The notes beneath the pieces are model-generated. The model did not search any database, was not told the DNA's origin, and was given only the letters and a program-made list of their open reading frames with translations. Shown here one piece after another: positions 1-9,444 of a stretch of DNA of 64,000 nucleotides. The DNA lies in contig JAJYAM010000004.1 in assembly GCA_021779535.1 (NCBI GenBank), positions 1-64,000 on the forward strand, written 5' to 3'. The DNA is from Pseudomonadota bacterium (lineage in GTDB: Bacteria > Pseudomonadota > Gammaproteobacteria > Steroidobacterales > Steroidobacteraceae). The translations under genes and the position numbers were made by a program. Positions within the stretch are counted from its first letter, which is position 1. Each line of letters opens with the position of its first letter.

Positions 1-2121
1 GCCGACGGCCTGGGGCTTCGGCGCCGCGCGTCGCTTCGCGGCCCGGCCTTGCCGCGGACGGCGGCGCGGTTTCGGACGGCTGCGGGCGGCGGCACGCGGC
101 TTGGATCCGGGCCGCGCGCGCGACCCCGCGGTGGCACGAGCCATCGGCTCGCGCGACGTCGGCTCACCCCGCAGCTGCTCGAGGATCGCGGGGTTCTCGA
201 GCGTGGACACGTCCTGGGTGATCTCCTCGCCACGCGCGATCGCGCGCAACAGCCGGCGCATGATCTTGCCGGACCGGGTCTTCGGCAGATTGTCGGTCAA
301 GCGGATGTCGTCGGGTTTCGCGATCGGGCTCAGCTGCTCGGCGACCCAGGCCCGCAATTCCTCGACGAGCGCCTGGGCGGCCGCGCCGGCCGGCCGCGGA
401 CCCTTGGTCACGAGGAACACGAACACCGACTCGCCCTTGATCTCGTGCGGCTTGCCGACGACGGCCGCCTCGGCGACACGCGGATGGGCGACCAGCGCCG
501 ACTCGATCTCCATCGTGCCGAGGCGATGCCCGGCGACGTTCAGCACGTCGTCGATGCGGCCCATGATCCAGTAGTAGCCGTCGGCGTCGCGATGCGCCGA
601 GTCGCCGGCCACGTAGAACCGATTCTGGAATTTCTGCCAGTAGGTGCGGACGTAGCGTTCGTTGTCGCCCCAGATCGTGCGCAGCATCGACGGCCACGGC
701 CGCTTGATCACGAGATAGCCGCCCGCGCCGGCGCGACGCACCGAACGCCCTTCCTCGTCGACGACGTCGGCGAAGATCCCCGGCAAGGGTCTCGCACAGG
801 AACCGGGCTTGGTCGGCATCGCACCGGGCATGGGCGTCATCATCACCGCCCCGGTTTCGGTCTGCCACCAAGTGTCCACGATCGGGCAGCGTCCGCCGCC
901 GATCGTGCGGTGGTACCACATCCACGCTTCCGGGTTGATCGGTTCACCGACGCTGCCCAGCAGGCGCAGCTTGGACAAATCGTAGCGCCGCGGAATCTCG
1001 TCGCCGAGTTTCATCAGCGCGCGAATCGCGGTCGGCGCCGTATAGAAGATCGTGATCCCGTGCGTCTCGCACAGCTGCCAGAACCGGCCGCCGTCCGGAT
1101 GGGTCGGCGCGCCCTCGTACATCACCACGGTCGCGCCGGCGGCGAGCGGCCCGTAGGCGACGTAGGTGTGACCCGTGATCCAGCCGACGTCGGCGGTGCA
1201 CCAGAAGACGTCGTCTTCCTTCAGATCGAACGCCCAGCGGGTGGTCAATTTCGCCCCGAGGAGGTATCCGCCGCTCGCGTGCTGGATCCCCTTCGGCCGC
1301 CCCGTCGAGCCCGACGTGTACAGCAGGAACAGCGGATGCTCCGCCTCGACCCATTCGGGCTCGCAGGACGCGCTTTGCCCGGCGAGCACCTCGTGCCACC
1401 AATGGTCGCGTCCGGCGCGCATCTCGCATTCGCCGCCGATGCGCGCGTACACGATCACTCTCTGAACGCTCGCGCAGCCCTCCGCGAGCGCCTTGTCGAC
1501 CGCGCGCTTGAGCTCGATCCGGTGGCCGCCGCGCCAGCCCCCGTCGGCGGTGATCACCATCTTCGCGCCGGCGTCCTCGATCCGATCCTTCACCGCGTTC
1601 GCCGAGAAACCGCCGAACACCACCGAGTGCAGGGCGCCGATCCGCGCGCAGGCCTGCATCGCGACGACCACCTCGGGGATCAGCGGCATGTAGATCACGA
1701 CCCGGTCGCCCTTGCTGACCCCGTGCATCTTGAGCGCATTCGCGAACCGGCACACCTCCGCGTGCAGTTCGCGATAGCTCAGCTTGCGAACGTCCCCCGG
1801 CTCGCCCTCGAACAGGATCGCGGTCTTGTCGGGACGCTCGATCAAATGCACGTCGAGACAATTGTGGGAGACGTTCAGGACTCCATCGCTGAACCAGCGA
1901 TAGTTCGGCGCGTCCGAGTCGTCCAGCGGCACGGTGAACGGCCGCCGCCACTCGATCTCGCGCTCCGCAAGACCGGCCCAGAAGCCGACGTAATCCGCCG
2001 CTGCGCGCGCGTGCATCGACTCGAGCGCCGCGGCGTCGATGCCGGCGCCGGCGGCAAACGCCGGCGGCGGCGGGAACCGCCGTTCCTCGTGCAGGACCGA
2101 CTGGATGGTTTTCTGTGACAC
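1..2121 (-). CDS. acs: Acetyl-CoA synthetase (AMP-forming), 3' end outside window
   Basis: Activates acetate to acetyl-AMP and then acetyl-CoA in the cytoplasm. The 707 codons present start at a GTG (2121) preceded by GGGGAG eight bases upstream; translation opens [10 protein letters not shown]. The frame carries the adenylate-forming signature [11 protein letters not shown], the TWWQTETG motif and, near the C-terminus, the acylation-target lysine in [14 protein letters not shown]. The normal ACS end (around [15 protein letters not shown]) is passed, and the protein continues with more than 50 residues rich in Ala, Arg, Lys and Pro to the window edge without a stop. It lies 34 bases downstream of the exonuclease gene on the same strand. 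The family call is firm; the basic tail is unusual. Confidence 0.95.
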   Translation of the reverse strand, partial: MSQKTIQSVLHEERRFPPPPAFAAGAGIDAAALESMHARAAADYVGFWAGLAEREIEWRRPFTVPLDDSDAPNYRWFSDGVLNVSHNCLDVHLIERPDKTAILFEGEPGDVRKLSYRELHAEVCRFANALKMHGVSKGDRVVIYMPLIPEVVVAMQACARIGALHSVVFGGFSANAVKDRIEDAGAKMVITADGGWRGGHRIELKRAVDKALAEGCASVQRVIVYARIGGECEMRAGRDHWWHEVLAGQSASCEPEWVEAEHPLFLLYTSGSTGRPKGIQHASGGYLLGAKLTTRWAFDLKEDDVFWCTADVGWITGHTYVAYGPLAAGATVVMYEGAPTHPDGGRFWQLCETHGITIFYTAPTAIRALMKLGDEIPRRYDLSKLRLLGSVGEPINPEAWMWYHRTIGGGRCPIVDTWWQTETGAVMMTPMPGAMPTKPGSCARPLPGIFADVVDEEGRSVRRAGAGGYLVIKRPWPSMLRTIWGDNERYVRTYWQKFQNRFYVAGDSAHRDADGYYWIMGRIDDVLNVAGHRLGTMEIESALVAHPRVAEAAVVGKPHEIKGESVFVFLVTKGPRPAGAAAQALVEELRAWVAEQLSPIAKPDDIRLTDNLPKTRSGKIMRRLLRAIARGEEITQDVSTLENPAILEQLRGEPTSREPMARATAGSRARPGSKPRAAARSRPKPRRRPRQGRAAKRRAAPKPQAVG

Positions 2122-2155
2122 GTGATCGACTCCCCGGATGCGTCGCGAAACCATT

Positions 2156-3082
2156 CTACGCGCTGTCCGCCGGCGCGCGCAGCGCGATGCGCTCGACCTG
2201 GCGGCGCAGGCCCGTGCCGAACCCCTGAGCCTCGAGAAACGCGGCTAGCGCGACCCGATCGGGCTCGCGCGGCCGCAGATCCTCGAGCGTCGCGTCCACG
2301 GGCAGGTCGCACTGGATCGCGGTGAGCCGGCGCGCGAAGAATGCGGCCTCGCGATGCGCGACCAGCGCCCGCTGGACCCGGTCCGCGCCTCGCAATCCGA
2401 GCGATGCGATCCGGCCGAGATTGTCGTAGAGATCCTCGAGCGACTGAAACTCCGCGAACAGCCGCGACGCGGTCAGGCGTCCGATGCCCGGGACACCGGG
2501 AACGTTGTCCACGGCGTCACCGGTCAGCGCGAGGAAGTCCGCGAAACGCTCGGGCGTCGCGCCGAAGCGCGCGCCGATTTCGCCGTATCCGTAACGATCG
2601 CGGCCGCCGCCGTCCCAGAACAGATCGCCGTCGCGGATCAGCTGGGCAAGATCCTTGTCCCGCGTCAGCAGCACGTTGCGCAGCCCCGCGGACCGGGCAC
2701 GCGCCGCGAACGTACCGATCAGGTCGTCCGCTTCGTAGCGCGCGCTGGCGAACTCCGCAACACCGACGAGCCGGCAGAATTCGCGGCAGAGCCCGAACTG
2801 GCGCGCGAGATCGGGTGGCGCCTCTTCGCGGTTCGCCTTGTACGCCGGGAAGATCGTGTGTCGATACGACGCTTCGGTGCCCGGGCCGGGGTCGAACGCG
2901 ACCACGATGCGCGTGGGACGCTCGCGCTCGAGCAGATCGGCGAGGAAACGCGCGAACCCGTACAGCGCATGGGTCGGCTGGCCGTCGGCGTCCGCAAAAT
3001 CGCCCGCGAGCGAATGGTACGCGCGGAATATGAAATAGCTCGCGTCGACGTGGTAGACGACGCCGGCCCGGTCCGCGCTCAC
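2156..3082 (-). CDS. 5'-3' exonuclease, FEN/Xni type
   Basis: A 308-residue flap-endonuclease-type 5'-3' exonuclease, the stand-alone version of the PolA N-terminal domain, expected to act on DNA replication or repair flaps. Visible family features are the N-terminal [27 protein letters not shown] with the helical-arch lysines, the metal-binding acidic run YEADDLIG (about residues 116-122), TRDKDL (141-145), and the helix-three-turn-helix [16 protein letters not shown]. The GTG start at 3082 overlaps the stop of the upstream HNH gene (ATGTGA), implying translational coupling. The protein is slightly longer than E. coli Xni, but the acidic core is intact. Function is assigned by family. Confidence 0.88.
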   Translation of the reverse strand: MSADRAGVVYHVDASYFIFRAYHSLAGDFADADGQPTHALYGFARFLADLLERERPTRIVVAFDPGPGTEASYRHTIFPAYKANREEAPPDLARQFGLCREFCRLVGVAEFASARYEADDLIGTFAARARSAGLRNVLLTRDKDLAQLIRDGDLFWDGGGRDRYGYGEIGARFGATPERFADFLALTGDAVDNVPGVPGIGRLTASRLFAEFQSLEDLYDNLGRIASLGLRGADRVQRALVAHREAAFFARRLTAIQCDLPVDATLEDLRPREPDRVALAAFLEAQGFGTGLRRQVERIALRAPADSA

Positions 3083-3750
3083 ATCCGCCAGAGCTGGATC
3101 CTCTCGTGCAGAGGACTCGATCGCGGGAAGTGCGCGAGCAGGTACTCCATCTGGTCCGCGAGCACGCGCCGGCCTTTCAGGTAGATGTACTCCGCGTAGG
3201 TCGGCGTGAACGGGACTGCGAGCAGCTGCATGCCCGCCTGTTCCGGCGTGCGCGACGCCTTCGCGTTGTTGCAGCGGCGACAGGCGGTGACGACGTTGGA
3301 CCAGAGGTCGCGACCGCCGCGACTGAACGGCGTCACGTGATCGCGCGACAACTGCCCGTAGGGGAAGCGCGCACCACAATACAGGCACAGGTGCGCATCC
3401 CGGCGGAACAAGGTCTGGTTGTTCAACGGCGGCGTGTAGGCGGCGCCGCGCAGATTGCCGGGATTGCCGGTATGACCGACGGTCGCGATGATCGAATGGA
3501 CCTCGACCACGGTGCGCCGGCCGGTGCGCGCGGAAGTTCCGCCGAACAGCCGGTACAGGCGGGTCCCGCACGCATAGGCGACCTGCCCCGTGTGATAGAG
3601 TCTGGCGGCCTCGCGGTAATCGACCCACTCGAGCGGCATGCCCGACACGTCGGTGCGCAGGACCTGTTGCGACAGCGGGTGTGCGGACGGCACCGCACCC
3701 GCGCGGGCGCGCGGATCGTCGGGCCCGAAGTCGTGCGTCGCGGCCACCAT
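3079..3750 (-). CDS. HNH endonuclease family protein
   Basis: Counting from the ATG at 3750 (223 residues), the C-terminal half holds a zinc-ribbon HNH fold: CLYCG (C122, C125), a DHVTPFSRGG histidine (H138), the asparagine of LWSNVVTAC (N152) and CRRCNNAK (C157, C160). The N-terminal part has the conserved MPLEWVDYREAARLYHTGQV block seen in chromosomal HNH proteins of many proteobacteria. The biological target is unknown. A TTG at 3789 would extend the frame by 13 residues, but it would overlap the likely pntAa promoter, so the ATG is preferred although no good ribosome site is visible. It is coupled to the downstream exonuclease gene by a 4-base overlap. Confidence 0.85.
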   Translation of the reverse strand: MVAATHDFGPDDPRARAGAVPSAHPLSQQVLRTDVSGMPLEWVDYREAARLYHTGQVAYACGTRLYRLFGGTSARTGRRTVVEVHSIIATVGHTGNPGNLRGAAYTPPLNNQTLFRRDAHLCLYCGARFPYGQLSRDHVTPFSRGGRDLWSNVVTACRRCNNAKASRTPEQAGMQLLAVPFTPTYAEYIYLKGRRVLADQMEYLLAHFPRSSPLHERIQLWRM

Positions 3751-3757
3751 GGTCCGG

Positions 3758-3785
3758 TTAAGATAGTCGAGTCCTGTGCCATAAT
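3758..3785 (+). promoter_or_regulatory. Likely sigma70-type promoter of the pnt operon
   Basis: TTAAGA (3758-3763) and CATAAT (3780-3785) are separated by 16 bases and resemble -35 (4 of 6) and -10 (5 of 6) hexamers. The downstream gene starts at 3813 with a GAGGAGAG ribosome site at 3798-3805. The AT content stands out from its surroundings. No experimental support. Confidence 0.45.
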
Positions 3786-3812
3786 TCAACGTCGCTTGAG
3801 GAGAGCAAGCAG

Positions 3813-4937
3813 ATGACCGTGACCGTCGGAGTCCTCACGGAAACCGCCTCGAAGGAGACCCGGGTCGCCGTGACTCCGGAAGTGGCCTCGAAGCTCAAGA
3901 GCCTCGGCGCCGCGGTGCTGGTGCAGCGAGGCGCGGGGGATGCGGCGCATTTTCCCGATGCGCTGTACGCGGACGCCACGTTCGCGGAGCCGGGCGCGAT
4001 CCTCGCGCAGGCGAACCTGCTGCTCAAGGTCCAGCCGCCGTCGCTCGCCGAAGTCGAGGCGTTGCAGCCCGGCGCCGTCGCGATCGGCTTCATGCAGGCG
4101 TACGCCCGCCCGGACCTGGTGCGTGCGCTGCGCGACCGGCGGATCACGAGTTTCGCGATGGAACTGGTCCCCCGGATCTCGCGCGCGCAGTCGATGGACG
4201 CGTTGTCGTCGCAGGCGGCGGTCGCCGGCTACAAGGCCGTGTTGATCGGCGCAAATCAGCTCGAAAAGTTCCTGCCGATGCTCACCACCGCGGCGGGCAC
4301 GATCCGGCCGGCGACCGTGCTGGTGATCGGCGCCGGCGTCGCCGGGCTCCAGGCGATCGCCACCGCGAAACGCCTCGGTGCGGTCGTCGAAGCCTACGAC
4401 GTTCGCAGCGCGACCCGGGAACAGGTGCGCTCGCTCGGCGCGAAATTCGTCGATACCGGCGTCTCCGCCGAAGGCGCCGGCGGCTACGCGCGCGAGCTCA
4501 CCGACGAGGAGAAGGCGAAACAACAGGCCGTCCTCGATGCGCGGATCGCGGCGAGCGACGTGGTGATCACGACCGCGTCGGTGCCCGGCCGGCCCGCGCC
4601 GCGGATCGTCGGCGAAGCGGCGGTGGAGCGCATGCGGCCGGGATCCGTGATCGTCGACATCGCGGCCGAACAAGGCGGCAACTGCGCATTGACCCGGGCC
4701 GGTGAGACCGTCGTCGTCCACGGCGTCACGATCATCGGCCCGGTGAACCTCGGCGCGACGCTGCCGTTCCACGCGAGCGAGATGTACGCGCGGAACCTGC
4801 TGAATCTCGTGAAACCGGCGTTCTCGAACGGCGAGTGGCGCATCGACTGGACCGACGAGGTTTTCGCCGGCGCCGTCCTGACCCATGACGGCCAGATCAA
4901 GCACGAGCCCACCCGCAAACTCGTGGAAGGAAATTGA
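3813..4937 (+). CDS. pntAa: NAD(P) transhydrogenase subunit alpha part 1 (dI domain)
   Basis: This is the NAD(H)-binding soluble domain I of the proton-translocating transhydrogenase, which transfers hydride between NADH and NADP+ using the proton gradient. At 374 residues it matches the split three-subunit form (PntAa/PntAb/PntB). Visible motifs include TETASKETRVAVTPE, the Rossmann loop VIGAGVAGLQAIATAKRLGA, the RSATREQVRSLGAKF segment and VVDIAAEQGGN-like IVDIAAEQGGN. ATG at 3813 follows GAGGAGAG by seven bases. It is the first gene of a three-gene operon and supplies NADPH for biosynthesis and for the glutathione reductase further along. Confidence 0.96.
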   Translation: MTVTVGVLTETASKETRVAVTPEVASKLKSLGAAVLVQRGAGDAAHFPDALYADATFAEPGAILAQANLLLKVQPPSLAEVEALQPGAVAIGFMQAYARPDLVRALRDRRITSFAMELVPRISRAQSMDALSSQAAVAGYKAVLIGANQLEKFLPMLTTAAGTIRPATVLVIGAGVAGLQAIATAKRLGAVVEAYDVRSATREQVRSLGAKFVDTGVSAEGAGGYARELTDEEKAKQQAVLDARIAASDVVITTASVPGRPAPRIVGEAAVERMRPGSVIVDIAAEQGGNCALTRAGETVVVHGVTIIGPVNLGATLPFHASEMYARNLLNLVKPAFSNGEWRIDWTDEVFAGAVLTHDGQIKHEPTRKLVEGN

Positions 4938-4941
4938 ACCC

Positions 4942-5244
4942 ATGATCGACGGCGTGATCGCACTGTATATCTTCATGCTCGCGGCATTCACCGGTTACGA
5001 GGTGATCTCGCGGGTGCCGGTGATCCTGCACACGCCCTTGATGTCCGGATCGAACTTCGTGCACGGGATCGTGCTGGTCGGAGCGATGGTCGCGCTCGCC
5101 TCCGCGGACTCGACACTCGCGCGCGTGATCGGTTCGATCGGCGTGTTCCTCGCGGCCGGCAACGCCGTCGGCGGCTACGTGGTGACCGAACGCATGCTGC
5201 GGATGTTCGTCTCGACCGGCAAGAACAAGGGTCACCGACCATGA
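4942..5244 (+). CDS. pntAb: NAD(P) transhydrogenase subunit alpha part 2 (dII membrane part)
   Basis: A small 100-residue membrane protein (MIDGVIALYIFMLAAFTGYEVI...) with about three hydrophobic helices. This is the membrane segment that in E. coli is fused to the C-terminus of PntA. The ATG at 4942 is chosen because it is preceded by GGAAGGAAATTGAACCC; earlier in-frame codons lie inside pntAa. Its stop overlaps the pntB ATG by four bases, so the operon is translationally coupled. Confidence 0.95.
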   Translation: MIDGVIALYIFMLAAFTGYEVISRVPVILHTPLMSGSNFVHGIVLVGAMVALASADSTLARVIGSIGVFLAAGNAVGGYVVTERMLRMFVSTGKNKGHRP

Positions 5245-6638
5245 GCGGCGCGACGATGTCGGCCGGGACGCTGGTACAGCTGTCGTACCTGATCGCGGCG
5301 GCGCTGTTCATCCTGGGCTTGAAGCGCATGAGTTCGCCGGTGACCGCGGTCAGCGGCGTGCGCTGGGCGGGACTCGGGATGCTGCTCGCGACGATCGTGA
5401 CGATCGTGTTCATGGGCGCGTCGCGGCTCGATCTCATCCTGGTGCTGATCGCGGCCCTCGTCGGGGGCGGTCTCGCGTGGGTGAGCGGCAAGCGGGTCGC
5501 GATGACGGACATGCCGCAGATGATCGCGTTGTACAACGGGATGGGCGGCGGGGCCGCGGCGGCGATCGCAGCGGTCGAACTGTATCGCGGCGGATCCGCG
5601 AACGCGACGCACATGACGATCGCGCTGATCGGCGGGTTCATCGGATCGGTGTCCTTCAGCGGCAGCCTGATCGCCTTCGGCAAGCTCCAGGGCCTGATCA
5701 CGAAGTCGGTCCGCTTCGGCGGTCAAAAGCTCGTGAACCTCGCGATCCTGGTCGCGACGCTTGCGCTGGGAGCGACGATCGTCGCGCAGTCCCCGGCCGC
5801 CGCACCCGTGGTTTCGGGGTTCTTCGTCGGCGCGCTGCTGCTCGGCGTCGCGATGACCCTTCCGATCGGCGGCGCCGACATGCCCGTCGTGATATCGCTG
5901 TACAACGCGCTCACCGGTCTCGCCGTGGGGTTCGAGGGCTTCGTGCTCGACAATGCCGCGATGATCATCGCCGGCACCGTCGTCGGCGCGGCCGGCACGC
6001 TGCTCACCCAGCTGATGGCGAAGGCGATGAATCGGTCGCTCGGCAACGTGCTGTTCGCGAACTTCGGGGAAACCGGCGCCGCGAGCGGCGGGACCGCCAC
6101 CGGCACGCAGAAGCCGATCGAAGCCTCCGACGCCGGCGTGATGCTCGCGTTCTCGCAGAAGGTCATCGTCGTGCCGGGCTACGGGATGGCGGTCGCACAG
6201 GCCCAGCACAAGGTCTGGGAACTGTGCCAACTCCTGATCGACCGCGGCGTCCAGGTGCGGTTCGCGATCCATCCGGTCGCGGGACGCATGCCGGGGCACA
6301 TGAACGTGCTGCTCGCCGAGGCCGGGGTGCCTTACGAACTCATCGCCGATCTCGACGAGGTCAACTCGGAATTCGAGACCGCCGACGCCGCGTTGATCAT
6401 CGGCGCCAACGACGTCGTCAATCCGGACGCGCGCAACAACCGCCAAAGCCCGATCTACGGCATGCCGATCCTGAACGCGGACAAGGCCAAGAACGTGATC
6501 GTGATCAAGCGGGGCCAGGGCCAGGGTTTCTCGGGCATCGACAACGCCCTGTTCGGTCTCGATCAGACCCGGATGCTCTATGGCGACGCGCAGTCGGCGG
6601 TGAGCCAGCTGATCCACGCGGTCAAGGCCGCCGGCTGA
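5241..6638 (+). CDS. pntB: NAD(P) transhydrogenase subunit beta (dII + dIII)
   Basis: A 465-residue protein with roughly the first 270 residues as a bundle of membrane helices forming the proton path with PntAb, and a C-terminal NADP(H)-binding domain III. Domain III shows VPGYGMAVAQAQH, RFAIHPVAGRMPGHMNVLLAEA, GANDVVNPDARN and the KRGQGQGFSGIDN region typical of PntB. It completes the pntAa-pntAb-pntB operon and starts in a 4-base overlap with pntAb. No terminator is evident downstream; the decayed sigma-factor region follows. Confidence 0.96.
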   Translation: MSGATMSAGTLVQLSYLIAAALFILGLKRMSSPVTAVSGVRWAGLGMLLATIVTIVFMGASRLDLILVLIAALVGGGLAWVSGKRVAMTDMPQMIALYNGMGGGAAAAIAAVELYRGGSANATHMTIALIGGFIGSVSFSGSLIAFGKLQGLITKSVRFGGQKLVNLAILVATLALGATIVAQSPAAAPVVSGFFVGALLLGVAMTLPIGGADMPVVISLYNALTGLAVGFEGFVLDNAAMIIAGTVVGAAGTLLTQLMAKAMNRSLGNVLFANFGETGAASGGTATGTQKPIEASDAGVMLAFSQKVIVVPGYGMAVAQAQHKVWELCQLLIDRGVQVRFAIHPVAGRMPGHMNVLLAEAGVPYELIADLDEVNSEFETADAALIIGANDVVNPDARNNRQSPIYGMPILNADKAKNVIVIKRGQGQGFSGIDNALFGLDQTRMLYGDAQSAVSQLIHAVKAAG

Positions 6639-6694
6639 GGGCGTTCCGGCGGTCAGCGGCGCAGCCGGGGGGGGCGCACGGAACCGACTCGAGG

Positions 6695-6892
6695 CCGCGC
6701 GCCGTTGCATCGGCGTCATCCGGCGCCATTGCTCGCGCAATGCACGGCGTCGCGCCGGCGAGAGCGACGCCCAGGAGCGTCGAGCGCGTCGTCGACGTCG
6801 CGCAAGGCGATCGGCGCGATCCGGAACGCGCGACGCTCGATATCCGCCAAGAATCGATCGAGCTGCTCGGCTTGATCCAAAACGCCGCCCAC
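6695..6892 (-). pseudogene. Fused remnant: sigma-factor N-terminus joined to a DUF3106-like end
   Basis: Reading the minus strand from a GTG at 6892 gives VGGVLDQAEQLDRFLADIER followed by RAFRIAPIALRDVDDALD (to 6779). This is the start of a short proteobacterial RNA polymerase sigma factor, where the family would continue with IVQDAM. From 6776 onward a different frame reads SWASLSPARRRALREQWRRM and TPMQRRA, which resembles DUF3106 proteins. In betaproteobacteria the sigma factor, a DUF3619 gene and a DUF3106 gene are commonly adjacent, so this looks like an internal deletion that brought the first and last genes together out of frame. No stop closes the second piece before it runs antisense into pntB. 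The sigma match is good; the DUF3106 match is weaker. Confidence 0.55.
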
Positions 6893-6973
6893 GCGCGAGG
6901 GTTGACAGACGCCGCAGCGCAGGTGGAAGCGACGGATTACGCACACCGGAGATGACGGCGCATGTAACACTTC

Positions 6974-6987
6974 CGAGATACATCTCG
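6974..6987. repeat. Short perfect inverted repeat (CGAGAT-AC-ATCTCG)
   Basis: Six-base arms separated by two bases, lying between the decayed sigma-factor remnant and priA. It could be an old operator of the lost gene or chance. The surrounding 6893-7137 region contains no intact gene that I can recognise; 7015-7070 is noticeably AT-rich for this genome. Confidence 0.3.
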
Positions 6988-7110
6988 ACGACGGCCACGA
7001 AGAGATCTTCAACACCATGAATTCATTGGAAATAGATCAATTTCGCACGGAATTTGGTCAAATGCATCGGATCCCAAAAGGAACGGGCACTTGCGCTCGT
7101 TGATCCCGGC

Positions 7111-7145
7111 TTGCCCACAGACTTATCCACAGCAGTTGTGGAAAA
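7111..7145. promoter_or_regulatory. Cluster of three DnaA-box-like 9-mers before priA
   Basis: Within 35 bases there are TTGCCCACA (7111-7119, + strand, weak), a perfect TTATCCACA (7123-7131, + strand) and TTTTCCACA on the minus strand (7137-7145). The consensus box is TTATNCACA. An AT-rich stretch lies just upstream (about 7015-7070). The cluster overlaps the probable priA start, so it may be an autonomous DnaA-control site or part of a replication origin. No further clear boxes were seen in 6900-7110. Confidence 0.55.
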
Positions 7146-9387
7146 CTCCGACTCGCTGATCCTGCAGGTGGCGATCGACACGCCCTTGCGACGGGTGTTC
7201 GATTATCTGGCACCAAAGCACGTCGCCGCAGCCTCGACCGGCGCTGCCGAGTCGCCGCGACCGCAACCCGGCGTCCGCGTTCGGGTGCCGTTCGGTCGAT
7301 CGACGAAACTCGGCGTCGTCGTCGCGATCACCGATCGATCCGTGCTACCGCGCGCGAAGCTCAAGCACGTGCACGAAATCATCGATCGCGAACCGCTGTT
7401 CGATCCCGTCGGCTTCGAATTGCTCCGCTGGGCGGCGGACTATTACCACCACCCGATCGGCGAGGTCTTCGCCGCCGCGCTGCCGGTGGCGCTGCGCGCC
7501 GGGCGATCCGCGCAAGAGCACCCGGTCGTCTGGGAGACTACGTCGCTCGGGATCGCCGAGACCGCATCCCCGTCGGATCGGCGCGCGCCGCAACAGCGCG
7601 CGCTGCTCGCGCACCTGTCGGTGAACGGCCCCCGCACCACCGCCGAGCTCGCGGTGGAATTCGATCCTGCGATCGTCCGTGCGGCCGTGGTGCGCGGCTG
7701 GATTCGGGAACGACCGGCGACGGCGCTCGCCGCCGGAGCGCCGCCCGGCATCGCCCCGGTGCTGCGATCGTCGTCGATCGAGCTCACCGACGCGCAACGG
7801 CTGGCGGTCGACACGATCGTCGAGTCGGGGAGGCGGTTCGCGGTCCACCTGCTGCACGGCGTGACCGGCAGCGGCAAGACCGAGGTCTACCTGCGCGCGA
7901 TCGCGGCGCTGATCGGCGAACGGGGCCAGGCGCTCGTATTGGTGCCGGAGATCTCGCTGACGCCGCAGCTGGTGGAGCGCTTCCGGGATCGATTCGACTC
8001 GGCGCCGGCGATCCTGCACTCGGGACTGGCTTCGAGCGAGCGGCTCGAGGCCTGGCGACGGGCGCGCAGCGGGGAAGCCCGCATCGTGATCGGCACCCGC
8101 TCGGCGGTGTTCGCGCCGCTCCCGCGGCTCGCGTTGATCGTCGTCGACGAGGAGCACGATCCTTCGTACAAGCAACACGAGGGTTTCCGCTACTCCGCGC
8201 GCGACCTCGCGGTGGTGCGCGCGCGGCGCGCGGACGTCGGGATCGTGCTCGGCTCCGCGACCCCGTCGCTCGAGTCCCTGGAGAACGCGACGCAAGGTCG
8301 TTATTGCAAGCTCACGTTGCCGGAACGGCCCGGCGTCGCCCGCGCGGCCCGCATGCACCTCGTCGACTTGCGCCGCCACGCGGTGGATCACGGGTTCTCG
8401 CAGCCGGCGATCGCCGCGATCTCGACCCATCTCGCGGCCGGTGCGCAGGTGATCGTGTTCCAAAACCGCCGCGGCTACGCGCCGACCGTCTATTGCGCCG
8501 CTTGCGGTTGGGTCGCGACCTGCACGCATTGCGACGCGCGCCTGACGCTGCACCGGCATCCCGCCGGGCTGCGCTGTCATCACTGCGGCGCGCAGCGCGC
8601 CCCGGCGAGCCACTGCGAGGCCTGCGGTCGCGACCTGCATCCGGTCGGACACGGCACGGAGCGCATCGAGGAGACCCTCGCCCGGCTGTTTCCGGGGCAA
8701 GCGGTCGCGCGTCTCGATCGCGACACCGTCGCGACGCGCGGCGCGATCGACGCGCTGCTCGCGCGCGTCCGGCGCGGCGACGCGCGGATCCTGGTCGGCA
8801 CGCAGATGTTGACCAAAGGTCACGACTTCCCCGAGATCGGGCTGGTGGTGATCCTGGACGCGGACCAGGGCTTGTTCGCGACCGACTTCCGGGCCGCCGA
8901 GCGGCTCGCGCAAACGATCATTCAAGTCGCCGGCCGCGCCGGCCGCGGCGCGCGTCCCGGGGAGGTGCTGATCCAAACGGAATTTCCCGATCACCCGCTG
9001 CTGCGATTGCTGATCGACGCCGGCTACGAAGCGTTCGCGACCCAGGCGCTCGCCGAGCGGCGCGAGGCCCGTTGGCCGCCGTACGCCCGCCTCGCCCTGT
9101 TGCGCGCCGATGCGAAGGACCCGGCGCGGCTCGACGCATTCCTGCACGCCGCCGCGCGGCTCGGGCAACCCGCGGCCGGGGGTGCCGGCGGCGTCAACCT
9201 GCTCGGGCCCGCGAACGCGCTGATCGCACGGCGCGCCGACCGCCACCGCGCGCACCTGTTGATCGAAGCGGAAAACCGATCGACCCTGCAACGGTTCCTC
9301 GGCGAGTGGTTGCCGCGCGTGGAAAACCTTCCGGCGCCGCACGGCTTGCGTTGGTCGCTCGACGTCGATCCTCTGGAAGTCGACTGA
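7138..9387 (+). CDS. priA: Primosomal protein N' (replication restart helicase PriA)
   Basis: A 749-residue superfamily 2 DNA helicase that reloads the replisome at stalled forks. The N-terminal 3'-end-binding domain opens with the characteristic PLRRVFDYLAP. The helicase core has GVTGSGKTEVYLR (Walker A), VVDEEHDPSYKQHEGFRYSARD (DEEH box), GSATPSLES and TQMLTKGHDFP. Eight cysteines in four CxxC-type pairs (about 8494-8630) form the two zinc sites. The start is uncertain: GTG at 7138 gives the usual N-terminus but has no ribosome site, and the DnaA-like boxes overlap it; a frame upstream to a TTG at 7054 stays open. Confidence 0.94.
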   Translation: MENSDSLILQVAIDTPLRRVFDYLAPKHVAAASTGAAESPRPQPGVRVRVPFGRSTKLGVVVAITDRSVLPRAKLKHVHEIIDREPLFDPVGFELLRWAADYYHHPIGEVFAAALPVALRAGRSAQEHPVVWETTSLGIAETASPSDRRAPQQRALLAHLSVNGPRTTAELAVEFDPAIVRAAVVRGWIRERPATALAAGAPPGIAPVLRSSSIELTDAQRLAVDTIVESGRRFAVHLLHGVTGSGKTEVYLRAIAALIGERGQALVLVPEISLTPQLVERFRDRFDSAPAILHSGLASSERLEAWRRARSGEARIVIGTRSAVFAPLPRLALIVVDEEHDPSYKQHEGFRYSARDLAVVRARRADVGIVLGSATPSLESLENATQGRYCKLTLPERPGVARAARMHLVDLRRHAVDHGFSQPAIAAISTHLAAGAQVIVFQNRRGYAPTVYCAACGWVATCTHCDARLTLHRHPAGLRCHHCGAQRAPASHCEACGRDLHPVGHGTERIEETLARLFPGQAVARLDRDTVATRGAIDALLARVRRGDARILVGTQMLTKGHDFPEIGLVVILDADQGLFATDFRAAERLAQTIIQVAGRAGRGARPGEVLIQTEFPDHPLLRLLIDAGYEAFATQALAERREARWPPYARLALLRADAKDPARLDAFLHAAARLGQPAAGGAGGVNLLGPANALIARRADRHRAHLLIEAENRSTLQRFLGEWLPRVENLPAPHGLRWSLDVDPLEVD

Positions 9388-9444
9388 CGAGTTTCGGGTA
9401 AACTGCCCACCCCGAGAACGGCGGACTACGAAACGGAATCGCGA

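Noticed and set aside
49..2118. Long open frame on the plus strand opposite acetyl-CoA synthetase
   Set aside because: It is a GC-rich antisense shadow: no domain, and the minus strand carries a complete, recognisable enzyme frame.
3751..3789. TTG start at 3789 for the HNH gene
   Set aside because: It would overlap the probable pntAa promoter and has no ribosome site; the ATG at 3750 is more economical, although the choice is not proven.
7054..7137. Extended priA N-terminus from a TTG at 7054
   Set aside because: The extra 28 residues have no counterpart in known PriA proteins and cover the DnaA-like boxes; kept only as an alternative.
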